Assembly: GCF_019710575.1 (NCBI RefSeq)
Contig: NZ_JAHWFK010000001.1
Coordinates: forward strand, 124,001-188,000
Source of the DNA: Paractinoplanes polyasparticus
Lineage (GTDB): Bacteria > Actinomycetota > Actinomycetes > Mycobacteriales > Micromonosporaceae
DNA length: 64,000 bases
Direction of reading: 5' to 3'
The position numbers and the translations under genes were made by a program. Shown here piece after piece: positions 9,203 through 17,032 of the stretch (position 1 is its first letter; each line of letters opens with the position of its first letter). Under the pieces are notes generated by a model. That model saw only the letters and a list, made by a program, of their open reading frames with translations, made no database searches and was not told the DNA's origin.

Positions 9203-10039
9203 ATGGGCGAGCACACCGTCGTACGGGAAGTGGTCGGACCTTGGTCGCTGGCCACCAGCCGCAGGTTCTGGGAGGGTTTCGCGCCGGCGGCGCTGCAGGG
9301 TCAGAGTGGTGACGACCTGCGCACCGTGTTTCGCGTCGAGCGGGACTGGTCTGCCGCCACGGCAACGGTGCGGCAGGCGGGTACCGCGGCTCACATCACG
9401 GTCCGCGGCGATGGTGATCTGGACGCGGCCGCCGAGCAGGCTGCCCGTTTCCTCGCTCTGGACGTGGACGGGCGCGGCTGGCCGGAGGTCGGCGAGCGGG
9501 ATCCGGTCATCGCGGCGGCCCGGGCAGAGTTGCCGGGGTTGCGGCCGTGCGGTTTCCATTCCCCGTACGAGGCGGCTGCCTGGGCCGTGCTGTCGCAGCG
9601 CCTCCGCGTGGCGCAGGCCGCGCGGCTGCGCAACGATCTGCTCGGCGACGACGGCGCCTTTCCCCCGCCGCGTCAGCTGCGCTCGTTCGACGCCGACCTG
9701 CCGGGCCGCAAGGCCGAATACCTGCGCGCCGTGGCCGAGGCCGCGCTCGACGGCGTCTTCGAGGGCTTGCGCGAGCTCCCCGCCGAGGACGCCTTCGCCC
9801 GGGTGCGGCACGTGAAGGGCCTCGGCCCGTTCGCCGCCGAACTGGTCGTCCTGCGCGGCGCCAACCACCCGGACGGCGTGCCTCACCACGAGACCCGCCT
9901 CGAGGCCGAAATTGCCTTCCGGTACGGGCCACAGGCGACCGCCGAGCAGGTCTCCCCGGCTTGGCGGCCCTACCGGACCTGGGCCGTGCTGCACCTGCGC
10001 GCCCTCGCCGACCGCCGCACCGGCCGGCCGGTTCCGTAG
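9203..10039 (+). CDS. AlkA-type DNA-3-methyladenine glycosylase (HhH-GPD superfamily)
   Basis: The ATG at 9203 follows a GGGGGAC ribosome-binding site; a GTG at 9200 is also possible. The 278-residue protein has an N-terminal AlkA-like beta domain and then the helical core: SPYEAAAWAVLSQR, and the helix-hairpin-helix VKGLGPFAAELVVLRG. It should excise alkylated purines. In AlkA the catalytic Asp sits in a FPxxD segment after the hairpin; here the matching segment reads VPHHE, so Glu stands at that place. This may be a property of an actinobacterial subfamily. It is probably co-transcribed with the kinase-like gene upstream. The gene ends 32 bases before an insertion sequence. Confidence 0.8.
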   Translation: MGEHTVVREVVGPWSLATSRRFWEGFAPAALQGQSGDDLRTVFRVERDWSAATATVRQAGTAAHITVRGDGDLDAAAEQAARFLALDVDGRGWPEVGERDPVIAAARAELPGLRPCGFHSPYEAAAWAVLSQRLRVAQAARLRNDLLGDDGAFPPPRQLRSFDADLPGRKAEYLRAVAEAALDGVFEGLRELPAEDAFARVRHVKGLGPFAAELVVLRGANHPDGVPHHETRLEAEIAFRYGPQATAEQVSPAWRPYRTWAVLHLRALADRRTGRPVP

Positions 10040-10071
10040 CGCCACGACTTGTGTCGCACGAGCGCGTAAGG

Positions 10072-10989
10072 CTAGAGCGAATCTGACGGATCATGGCGGC
10101 GGTCGGGTCGTGCGCGGAGCCAGATCATGATCGAGGCAATGGTCACGGTGGCGTGGTAGCGGGCGCGGAGTTTGTCGTAGCGGGTGGCGACGGCCCGGAA
10201 CTGTTTGAGCCGGTTGAAGGCCCGTTCGATCTGGTTGCGGTCCTTGTACCGCTCGGCATCGAATGCCGGTGGTCGCCCGCCGCGGGAACCGCGGCGGGCT
10301 CGTGCGGCCAGAACGTCATCGCGTTCTGGGATGGTGTGAGGGATCCGGCGTGCTCTCAGTGAGCGGCGGTTGGCGCGGGAGCCGTAGGCCTTGTCCGCCG
10401 TCAGGTGATCGAGACGTTTGCGGGGCCGGCCCTGGCCGGTAGGCCGGGCGACGCTGACGGCGTCGAGCAGCGCCACCAGTTCTTTAGTGTCAGCCGCCTG
10501 GCCCGCTGTGATCCGGGTGACCAGACTGCGGCCGCGTCCTTCAGCAAGCAGATGCAGTTTGGTGGTCAGGCCTCCACGCGAGCGGCCGATCCCCTGAGCT
10601 GCCCCTCGATTCGGCCGGGCTCAGCCCCTTTTACGGGCACCGGCGGCGTTCTGGTGGGCACGCACGATCGTCGCGTCGGCCTGCGCCCGCCATTCCAAGT
10701 CGCCAGCGGCGTCCGCCTCGGCCTGCAACCGCCGCTCAATGCGGCTCCAGGTCCCGTCCTGTTCCCACTGCGAGAACCGGTGATACACCGTCTTCCAGGG
10801 TCCGTAGCGGTCCGGAACCTGATGCCACTTCGCGCCGTTCTCGGTGCGCCACAGGATCCCGTTGATCACTTGCCGGTGATCACGCCATCGACCACCACGC
10901 TGCGGATCCATGCTCGGCAGCAACGATTGCAGGCGTTCCCAATCCGCGTCGGTCAGATCACCAGCCACGCCACCACAACGATCGATCAT
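10072..10989 (-). pseudogene. IS5-family DDE transposase interrupted by an in-frame TGA
   Basis: The frame from ATG at 10989 encodes the N-terminal DUF4096-like part (LTDADWERLQSLLP) and the first catalytic Asp region (AQADATIVRAHQ), then meets TGA at 10621-10623. The same frame, with no shift, continues with GRSRGGLTTKLHLL, LTADKAYGSR (second Asp) and YKDRNQIERAFNRLKQFR (catalytic Glu, Y-R-E-K signature). Family members are usually one frame or joined by frameshift at an A-rich run here. AAAAGGGG lies just before the stop, but shifting would leave the frame of the second half. It therefore looks like a nonsense mutation. The terminal TAG (10072-10074) is made of target-site bases. Confidence 0.8.
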
Positions 10990-11023
10990 GGCCGTGCGTA
11001 ATGATCCGTCAGATTCGCTCTAG
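10072..11023. mobile_element. IS5-family (IS427-like group) insertion sequence
   Basis: The element is about 950 bp, bounded by perfect 23-bp inverted repeats (10072-10094 and 11001-11023) whose inner part starts GAGCGAATCTGACGGATCAT. Both ends are flanked by CTAG, consistent with insertion at and duplication of TA within a CTAG target, as known for this group. It encodes one transposase frame on the minus strand, interrupted by an internal stop. It sits between the glycosylase and peptide deformylase genes and does not visibly break a gene. Confidence 0.9.
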
Positions 11024-11327
11024 GGCTGGGGCACCCGGGGGAAGAGGCGGCGGGCGGCTTCGCGGCTGCGCGGGGAGCGGCGGGCCGTCAGCGGGGTCGA
11101 ATGGCGGTGGCGGAGGTCCGGGGCACAGCGGGCGGTGGCGATCGGGCGACGGGCGTCGCGGGGCGGCCACCCGTGGGGGTTCATCAGTACACCTGCTTCC
11201 GTACGGGGACACGCAAGTTGACCGGGTGACGGGGTGACCGCGGCGGCGGATCTCACAGGGTGAACACGTGGGGGCGAAAACCGGCGCAACGGCTGACTTC
11301 GCTACCGTCGTCAGGGGGAGGTGCTAC
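11024..11327. other. Intergenic stretch between the IS and peptide deformylase
   Basis: This 304-base stretch holds no supported gene. A minus-strand 54-codon frame ending at the IS border is Arg/Pro-rich and looks like chance. The GGGTGACC/GGGTGACG/GGGTGACC direct repeats at about 11222-11240 and the stretch just before 11328 may hold the deformylase promoter, but no clear -10/-35 pair is seen. Confidence 0.5.
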
Positions 11328-11861
11328 ATGACCGTGATTGACATCCGGAAGGTCGGCGACCCGGTGCTGCGTCAGGTCGCCGAGCCGGTCACCGTGTTCG
11401 ACGCGGAGCTGCACAGGCTCGTCGACGACCTCGGCGAGACCCTCGCCCAGTCGCGCGGGGCCGGCCTGGCCGCTCCGCAGATCGGGGTCGGGCTGCGGGT
11501 GTTCGCCATCAACCCCGACCTGCCGGGCAACGACCTGGGGCTCGACCACCTCATCAACCCGGGCCTCGAGTTCCCCGACGACGAGGAGCAGTACGGCCCC
11601 GAGGGCTGCCTGTCGATCCCCGGCATCTATCTCGACACCAGGCGCCGGCTCAACGTGGTCGCCCGCGGGCTGACCAAGCACGGCGACCCGGTGCAGATCG
11701 TGGGCGCCGGTCTGCTGGCCCGGTGCATCCAGCACGAGACCGACCATCTCGACGGGGTGCTCTTCATCGACCGCCAGGACGCCGAGGGCCAGGAACGCAT
11801 CCTGACCACCCTGCGCGAAGCCGCCTGGACCGACGCGCGTCTACAGGTCAGCCCGCACTGA
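11328..11861 (+). CDS. def: Peptide deformylase
   Basis: The ATG at 11328 follows GGGGGAGGT seven bases away and is preferred over an upstream in-frame start at 11268. The 177-residue protein has all three motifs: GAGLAAPQIG, EGCLSIP with the metal-binding Cys, and QHETDHLDG with the two His and catalytic Glu. It removes the formyl group from the N-terminal methionine of new proteins, using Fe2+ or Zn2+. Actinomycetes often carry several copies, and this one, away from fmt, is probably an accessory isoform. It ends exactly where the convergent TetR gene ends. Confidence 0.92.
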   Translation: MTVIDIRKVGDPVLRQVAEPVTVFDAELHRLVDDLGETLAQSRGAGLAAPQIGVGLRVFAINPDLPGNDLGLDHLINPGLEFPDDEEQYGPEGCLSIPGIYLDTRRRLNVVARGLTKHGDPVQIVGAGLLARCIQHETDHLDGVLFIDRQDAEGQERILTTLREAAWTDARLQVSPH

Positions 11862-12458
11862 TCAGGCGCGGAGGGCGGCAGCCGCCTGATCGATGGCCGC
11901 CTCCAGGTGGTCGATCCGCTTCGTCGTGATCATCAGGAGGATGCCGCCCTGGATGCCGGCCAGCAGAGCGGCGCCGGCCTTCGCGACGTCGACGTGCGCG
12001 GCGACGCAGCCGGCGGCCTGGAGGCGGCGTAGGCCCTCGATCAGCACCGCCTGCCAGTCCGCCATGAAGGCGACCATGACGGCCTGCGCCTCGGGCATGC
12101 GGCGGCTCGCATCGGCGTTGAGCAGCCCGAGCAGTGGGCACCGCAGGCCACGGCCGTGATACCAGGCGACCATGTCGTCGCGCCAGCGCTGCCAGCCCGC
12201 CCACGAGTCGAACCGGCGGAACGCCGCGGTCTGTTCCTGCAGCGCCTGTACGGTCTCATGCCGCGCGACGGCCAGCACCAGCTCTTCGCGTCCGCCGGGG
12301 AAGTAGTGGAACAGCTGACCCTTGCTGGTGGCCGTGCGCGCCATGATGTCCTCGAGCCGCATCTCTTCGACGCCGCTCTCGAGGATCTCGGCCGAGGCGC
12401 CGAGCACGATCCGCCGGCGGGTCTGCTCCCCCTTGCGGGTCAGCGTCCGCGCCGCCAT
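11862..12458 (-). CDS. TetR-family transcriptional regulator
   Basis: The 198-residue protein has a helix-turn-helix at about residues 30-52 (LEDIMARTATSKGQLFHYFPGG) and a helical ligand-binding domain with a tail of the kind TetR_C_16/LmrA-YxaF group regulators carry. It lies 32 bases downstream of the aldo/keto reductase on the same strand. It probably regulates that gene and itself, sensing a small molecule. The ligand is unknown. Confidence 0.85.
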   Translation of the reverse strand: MAARTLTRKGEQTRRRIVLGASAEILESGVEEMRLEDIMARTATSKGQLFHYFPGGREELVLAVARHETVQALQEQTAAFRRFDSWAGWQRWRDDMVAWYHGRGLRCPLLGLLNADASRRMPEAQAVMVAFMADWQAVLIEGLRRLQAAGCVAAHVDVAKAGAALLAGIQGGILLMITTKRIDHLEAAIDQAAAALRA

Positions 12459-12490
12459 GGACGCCCTCCTCGAGATCGGTGAGCCCGTGC

Positions 12491-13585
12491 TCAGGAACCG
12501 GCGCCGTTGAGGACCGGGGGCGCGTAGCCGGCCGGCTTGTCACCGATGCTCAGCCCGGGACTGACCACCATAGCCTGGTACTCCGGGGTGAACATCGAGT
12601 ACAGCTGCGGCGTCCGGGGCGCGCTGGCCTCGTCGAGCCGGCGCCGGGCGTCGGCCGGAATCTCGAAGTCGAGAGCGGCCAGGTTCCCCGCCAGCTGCTT
12701 CTCGCTGCTGGCCCCGGCCACGGCCGAGGCGACCCCGGGCTGGGTGACCACCCAGTTCAGCGCCACCTGGGCCATGGGCCGCCCGAGCCCCTCGGCGACC
12801 TCTTCGAGCGCTCCGACGATCCGCCACGTGTTGTCGTCGATCTTCGGAGCGGCGGCGCCGGGGTCGCCCAACCGGCCTTCGCCGACCACCCCCTGGCCGG
12901 TCCGCTGGTACTTGCCGGTGAGGATGCCGCCGCCGAGCGGGCTCCACGCCGTGAGGCCGATGCCCAGGTTCTGGGCCATCGGCGCGTACTCGTGCTCCAC
13001 GTCGCGCATCGTCAGCCCGTACGGAAGTTGCAGGGTGACCATCGGCGTCAGCGCGTGCGCCTCGGCATAGCTCTGCGCGCGGGCGGCGTACCAGGCCGGA
13101 ACGTCCGACAGCCCGGCGTAGCGGATCTTGCCGGCGCGGACGAGGTCGTCGAAGGTCCGCACGACCTCCTCGACGGGGGTGATCCGGTCCCAGGTGTGCA
13201 GCAGGTAGAGGTCGAGGTGGTCGGTGCCGAGCCGTCTCAGCGACGCCTCGACCGCGCGGATCATGTGCTTGCGCCCGTTGCCGCTGGCGTTGGGGTCGCT
13301 CGGATCCACGCTGTTGGTGTATTTGCTGGTCAGCACCAGCCGATCCCGGTTGCCGGCCCGGGCGATCAGCCGGCCGAGTATCCGCTCGCTCTCGCCCGCC
13401 GTGTAGAAGTCGGCAGTGTCGATGAAGTTCCCGCCCGACTCCACGTACCGGCGGAAGATCGGTTCGGACTCCGCCTCCGTCTTCCCGTACGCCGCGTGCC
13501 ATCCGCCGGTGCCGAAGTTCATGGTGCCCAGGGCGAGACGGCTGACCCGCAGACCGGACCGGCCCAGAAGGTAGTAGTGGTTCAT
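12491..13585 (-). CDS. Aldo/keto reductase
   Basis: The start is set at 13585 (MNHYYLLGRSGLRVSRLALGTMNFG), the conserved N-terminus of the family. The 364-residue TIM barrel carries the tetrad: Asp and Tyr in NFIDTADFYTAGESE, Lys in VLTSKYT and His in LLHTW. C-terminal residues ASSEKQLAGNLAAL are the NADPH-binding loop. It reduces an aldehyde or ketone, or acts on a sugar, with NADPH. It is followed on the same strand by a TetR gene, which probably controls it. Confidence 0.88.
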   Translation of the reverse strand: MNHYYLLGRSGLRVSRLALGTMNFGTGGWHAAYGKTEAESEPIFRRYVESGGNFIDTADFYTAGESERILGRLIARAGNRDRLVLTSKYTNSVDPSDPNASGNGRKHMIRAVEASLRRLGTDHLDLYLLHTWDRITPVEEVVRTFDDLVRAGKIRYAGLSDVPAWYAARAQSYAEAHALTPMVTLQLPYGLTMRDVEHEYAPMAQNLGIGLTAWSPLGGGILTGKYQRTGQGVVGEGRLGDPGAAAPKIDDNTWRIVGALEEVAEGLGRPMAQVALNWVVTQPGVASAVAGASSEKQLAGNLAALDFEIPADARRRLDEASAPRTPQLYSMFTPEYQAMVVSPGLSIGDKPAGYAPPVLNGAGS

Positions 13586-13713
13586 GCCGGCAACTGTGAC
13601 CGCACAGAAATGGACCCGCCAGTCCAATCCATCCGGCCGGAAACCACTTGCGGTCCCGCGCTCATGGCCCACCTGCGCCGGCTCATGCTGTCGCGGCCGT
13701 TGGGCGACGCCCG

Positions 13714-13827
13714 GTGACGGCCGAGCCTCGCTTCGACGAGCTGATCCACGCGCCGACCCGGCTGTCGATCGTGAGCCTGCTGACCGCCTCGGAGTGGGCC
13801 GAGTTCAAATACCTGCGCGACCACTGA
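13714..13827 (+). pseudogene. Remnant of a winged-helix (ArsR/MarR-like) regulator
   Basis: GTG at 13714 opens a 37-codon frame, MTAEPRFDELIHAPTRLSIV, continuing to LRDH and stop. The N-terminus matches the start of small winged-helix regulators (RFDELIHAPxRL, first helix), but everything from the recognition helix on is gone. It overlaps by 4 bases (GGTGA) the end of a 17-codon piece, MAHLRRLMLSRPLGDAR, at 13664-13717, which looks like the C-terminus of another lost gene. The pair is best read as an eroded two-gene operon. Confidence 0.5.
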
Positions 13828-13830
13828 GGC

Positions 13831-15093
13831 TCAGGTCAGGCCGGCGGCCATGTCCATGAGGCGGCCCAGCACCGCCTCGCCGCCGGTGCGCAGGCCGTCG
13901 TGCTCGTACTCGTTGGTGATCCACGTGCGGACGTTGCCGACCGCGGCCGCCGTCTCGAGCGAGAGCCCCATGTCCACGTACATGTCGTCGGCGTAGACCG
14001 CGGCGACGACCGGAACCTCGTTGGCCGCGAGCCGACCCGAATCGTAGAGCGGCGGCCAGTCCCCGGCCTCGGCCAGCAGATCGGCGGCGCCGGCGAAGGG
14101 GCGCAGGGCGGCGATCTGCTCGAACATCCAGGGATACATCATCTCGCCGGTGAACAGCAGCGGGTCGGCGTCGGCGGCGAACTCGGGCCGTTGCGCCAGC
14201 GCCCGGGCCGCCGCCCAGCCGGTCGGCGAGCCGCCCGCGCCGCCGTAGCAGTATTCCTGCAGCGCGAACAGCGGCTTGTCGACGAAGCCGGTGAGCGCCA
14301 GCACCTCGTGCAGGAACGTCGCCGACAACCGGTCGCCGTGCCAGGCCTCGTCGAGCAGCCAGTGCACCTGCGCGTAGCCGTAGCTCATGCCGAAGACGTT
14401 GCCGATCGACCGGAACCGCTCGGCGGTCAGCCGATCGCCGTCGGGCAGGCGCACGTCCTCCGCCGTCAGGTGGTCGGCGATGCGGCGCACGGCGGCCACA
14501 TCGCCGGGGAACTGCCGATAGAAGGCGGCGTTCTTGGCGGCCACCCGCGGATAGGTGCGTGCGTAGACGTCGTCAGCCGTGGCTGTGAGCCCCGGCAAGC
14601 CGCCGGTGACATAGCACGTACGCAAGGCCGAAGGCGCCTGCGACAGGTAGGTCATCGTCACGAAGCCGCCGTAGCTCTGGCCCAGCGTGTCCCACCGCTC
14701 GCCGGCGGCGAGCCGCGCCCGCAGCACCTCGGCGTCGGCCACGATGCTGTCGGCCCGGAACAGCCGCAGATAGTCGGCCAGCTCCTTCGCCGAGCGGTCG
14801 CCCACCGACCCGGCCGTCAGCGGCGTGCTGCGCCCGGTGCCGCGCTGGTCGAGCAGCAGCACCCGGTGGCTCCGCACGGCCCGCGCCAGCCACCCCTCGG
14901 CCCGCAGCGGACGCGGCGACTTGCCACCCGGCCCGCCCTGCAGAAACACCAGCCAGGGCAGCCCCTCGCCGGATTTGTCAGCCGCGACGACCTCGCGGGC
15001 GAAGACCTCGATCGTCTCGCCGCCCGGATCACGGTGGTCGAGCGGCACGGTCACGGTGTGGTCGGCGAAACGCAACCCCGGATGCGCAATCAT
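13831..15093 (-). CDS. Prolyl aminopeptidase-like alpha/beta-hydrolase (peptidase S33)
   Basis: The 420-residue protein has FLQGGPGG (oxyanion region), LLLDQRGTGRS and WDTLGQSYGGF with the catalytic Ser, the signature order of proline iminopeptidase. The C-terminal part has an Asp in VYADDMYVD and a His in NEYEHDGLRTGG. It probably removes N-terminal proline or similar residues from peptides in the cytoplasm, as no signal peptide is seen. A GNAT gene starts upstream and ends 9 bases away, so the two are probably one transcript. Confidence 0.85.
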   Translation of the reverse strand: MIAHPGLRFADHTVTVPLDHRDPGGETIEVFAREVVAADKSGEGLPWLVFLQGGPGGKSPRPLRAEGWLARAVRSHRVLLLDQRGTGRSTPLTAGSVGDRSAKELADYLRLFRADSIVADAEVLRARLAAGERWDTLGQSYGGFVTMTYLSQAPSALRTCYVTGGLPGLTATADDVYARTYPRVAAKNAAFYRQFPGDVAAVRRIADHLTAEDVRLPDGDRLTAERFRSIGNVFGMSYGYAQVHWLLDEAWHGDRLSATFLHEVLALTGFVDKPLFALQEYCYGGAGGSPTGWAAARALAQRPEFAADADPLLFTGEMMYPWMFEQIAALRPFAGAADLLAEAGDWPPLYDSGRLAANEVPVVAAVYADDMYVDMGLSLETAAAVGNVRTWITNEYEHDGLRTGGEAVLGRLMDMAAGLT

Positions 15094-15102
15094 GGCTAGA
15101 CC

Positions 15103-15825
15103 CTAAAGGCGACGTCTGACATAAAGCACGCTGTCGACGCGGCCCCCGCCCGGAGCGGGCAACATGCCGATCTGGCGCGCCTCCACCTCGAAACCGGCCC
15201 GTTGCAGCGTTCTCTGCGAGGCGATGTTGTCGGCCGCCGTGCCCGCCACCACCCGCTGCAGCCGTACGTCGTTGAGCGCCCACCGCGTGACCAGCTCGAC
15301 CGCCCGCCGCGCGTACCCGCGGCCGCGGAACGCCGGCAGGACTCCGTAGCCGAGCATGCCCTCGCGGTGGTGCGGCTGGAAGTAGTACAGCGCGATCTGC
15401 CCGGCGAACGACCCGCTGCGCGCGTCGACGATGCTCATGGCGGCCACCTCACCGGCCAGCCAGCGACCTTCCGCGTACGCGAACAGACGCTCGACCTCGG
15501 CCCGGGGCGGCGCCTCGGGCGGCACCGAGGTCGCCACCACCTCGGGCAGGCTGCGCAGCTGGTACCAGCCCTCCAGATCCTCCGGCCGCAGCGGCCGCAC
15601 CCGGATCACCCCGTCGGTGAGCTCGCCGCCCGGCAGGTCGGGCAGCACCCGCGGCGCCGGCCCCTCGGGGTCGTCGGCCAGCCGCGCCCAGACCGTCATG
15701 TCCTGCCTGTCGGGCCCCGCGCCGCGGGCGATCCCCTCCCGGCGGTAACCCAGGGCGATCACGTCACGCTGTGCGGCGGGATCGTCGAGCGGGAGGCGGA
15801 TCTCGGAACGGTACGGCGTGGTCAC
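15103..15825 (-). CDS. GNAT acetyltransferase with a vestigial N-terminal GNAT segment
   Basis: The 240-residue protein has a complete RimJ-like GNAT domain from about residue 70 (DGVIRVRPLRPEDLEGWYQL) with GYGVLPAFRGRGYARR as the acetyl-CoA loop and NIASQRTLQRAGF as motif B. Residues 1-60 include IALGYRREGIARG and DMTVWARLADDP, which look like the last strands of another GNAT domain without its beginning. So it may be a shrunken tandem GNAT. The substrate is unknown. It is probably co-transcribed with the S33 peptidase downstream. Confidence 0.75.
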   Translation of the reverse strand: MTTPYRSEIRLPLDDPAAQRDVIALGYRREGIARGAGPDRQDMTVWARLADDPEGPAPRVLPDLPGGELTDGVIRVRPLRPEDLEGWYQLRSLPEVVATSVPPEAPPRAEVERLFAYAEGRWLAGEVAAMSIVDARSGSFAGQIALYYFQPHHREGMLGYGVLPAFRGRGYARRAVELVTRWALNDVRLQRVVAGTAADNIASQRTLQRAGFEVEARQIGMLPAPGGGRVDSVLYVRRRL

Positions 15826-15900
15826 CCCGACAAATTACTGCGCCGGGCCCAGCCGGTGACGGCGACCGCCGCCGGCAGCCCGCGATCGGTTCTGTATTCC

Positions 15901-16923
15901 TCAGGTGTTGGCGCCGCGGGCGGCGACGCGCCACCGGTCGACCTCACGGCCCCCGGAGACGACGACCAGCTCGTCGGCGAGGTTGACGGCCGCACAGACG
16001 TGGTTCGGGGCCACGCGCAGCACGTCGCCGCGGGCGGGCACAGCGTCCGTGAACTCGATGGTGGCGTGGTGCTCGGAGAGGGCGACCACGCGCGCCGACG
16101 GGAAGTCCGGAAGGCGGCCGAAGCCGGTCGCCCAGGCCAGCCGGTCGGCGCCGAGGATCTTGCTGCCGGCGTCGACGATGGCCCGGTTTCCCGTACGGCT
16201 GACGACCGTCGCCGCCACGGTCAGGGCCACCGCGCCGAAGTCGCAGGTGCCCAGCTCGACCTGTTGCGCGTCGTTGAAGACGTACACGCCGGGCCGGATC
16301 TCGTTGAGCGGCCCGATGTCGGCCAGCGCCGCGGTCGGCGTGGAGCCGCCGCTGCGGACCTCGGCGTGCGGATCGGCGTCGACCAGCGCGCGGGCCTCGT
16401 CGAACGCCGCCTGCTCCCGAAGGCCGGGCCCGTACCCGTGACCGGGGAAGGTGAAGATGCCGCGCACCCGATGCCCGGCCTTCGCGGCAGCCTCGGTGAG
16501 CGCCGCGGCGCCGTCGGGCTGCACGCCGCTGCGGTGGTGGCCGCTGTCCACCTCGACCAGCACGTCGAGGGGACCGACAGCCCGGGCCAGGGCCTCCGCG
16601 CTCTCGACGGAGTCGATGCCGACGCGCAGCGCGACCCGCTCGGCCAGGGCCCGCAGGCGCCGGGCCCGCTCGGGCGAGGGCCAGACCGGGTACGCGATGA
16701 AGATGTCCCCCGCCCCGCCGTCCGCGAAGATCTCGGCCTCCCGCACGGTCGCCACGGTCAGTCCGACGGCGCCGAGCTCGATCTGCCGCCGCGCGATCTC
16801 CACCGTCTTGTGCGTCTTGGCGTGCGGTCGCAGCGCCAGCCCGCGCTCCCCCGCGCCGGCCGCCATGGCGCGCAGGTTCCGATCCATCACATCGACGTCG
16901 ACGGCCACGTAAGGAGTCTCCAC
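15901..16923 (-). CDS. D-threonine aldolase/D-serine dehydratase-like PLP enzyme
   Basis: The 340-residue protein has an alanine-racemase-type N-terminal barrel with LRPHAKTHKTVE (residues 31-41), containing the PLP lysine, and a C-terminal domain with LSEHHATIEF and APNHVCAAVN, whose His and Cys bind the metal in the DSD1/D-threonine aldolase family. It should cleave or dehydrate D-3-hydroxyamino acids with PLP and a divalent metal. EVDSGHHRSGV and GGSTPTA are further family motifs. It is transcribed away from the ABC exporter. Confidence 0.85.
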   Translation of the reverse strand: METPYVAVDVDVMDRNLRAMAAGAGERGLALRPHAKTHKTVEIARRQIELGAVGLTVATVREAEIFADGGAGDIFIAYPVWPSPERARRLRALAERVALRVGIDSVESAEALARAVGPLDVLVEVDSGHHRSGVQPDGAAALTEAAAKAGHRVRGIFTFPGHGYGPGLREQAAFDEARALVDADPHAEVRSGGSTPTAALADIGPLNEIRPGVYVFNDAQQVELGTCDFGAVALTVAATVVSRTGNRAIVDAGSKILGADRLAWATGFGRLPDFPSARVVALSEHHATIEFTDAVPARGDVLRVAPNHVCAAVNLADELVVVSGGREVDRWRVAARGANT

Positions 16924-16951
16924 GTGCCCATGATCGCAGCCCGTAGATCAT

Positions 16952-16965
16952 CCTAGGAACCTAGG
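16952..16965. promoter_or_regulatory. Tandem CCTAGG palindromes between divergent genes
   Basis: CCTAGG occurs at 16952-16957 and again at 16960-16965, separated by AA. This short repeat lies upstream of the aldolase-like gene and of the ABC exporter promoter. CTAG is rare in such genomes, so a doubled site between divergent genes suggests an operator. No regulator can be assigned. Confidence 0.35.
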
Positions 16966-16993
16966 CTCACATCATCCGTCCGCTGCCGCAGGC

Positions 16994-17025
16994 TTGACCA
17001 TGACGCGGCGTCAACCCTCCATGCT
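16994..17025 (+). promoter_or_regulatory. MerR-type promoter/operator of the ABC exporter operon
   Basis: TTGACC (-35, 16994-16999) and CATGCT (-10, 17020-17025) are 20 bases apart, the overlong spacer typical of MerR-controlled promoters. Inside lies a dyad TTGAC-N11-GTCAA (16994-17014). The ATG at 17033 is about where transcription would begin, so the message is probably leaderless. A nearly identical operator (17 of 21 bases) stands before the MFS-MerR operon at 45911-45931. Confidence 0.65.
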
Positions 17026-17032
17026 GCTTGTC

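Noticed and set aside
11020-11184. A 54-codon minus-strand frame ending at the IS border (MNPHGWPPRDARRP...)
   Set aside because: Arg/Pro-rich composition as expected from chance in GC-rich DNA. The target CTAG would give the same stop without the IS, so the IS did not truncate it.
16994-17032. Starts at 16994 (TTG) or 17000 (ATG) for the ABC exporter ATPase
   Set aside because: They lie inside the MerR-type dyad and -10 region, so they would not be transcribed in full.
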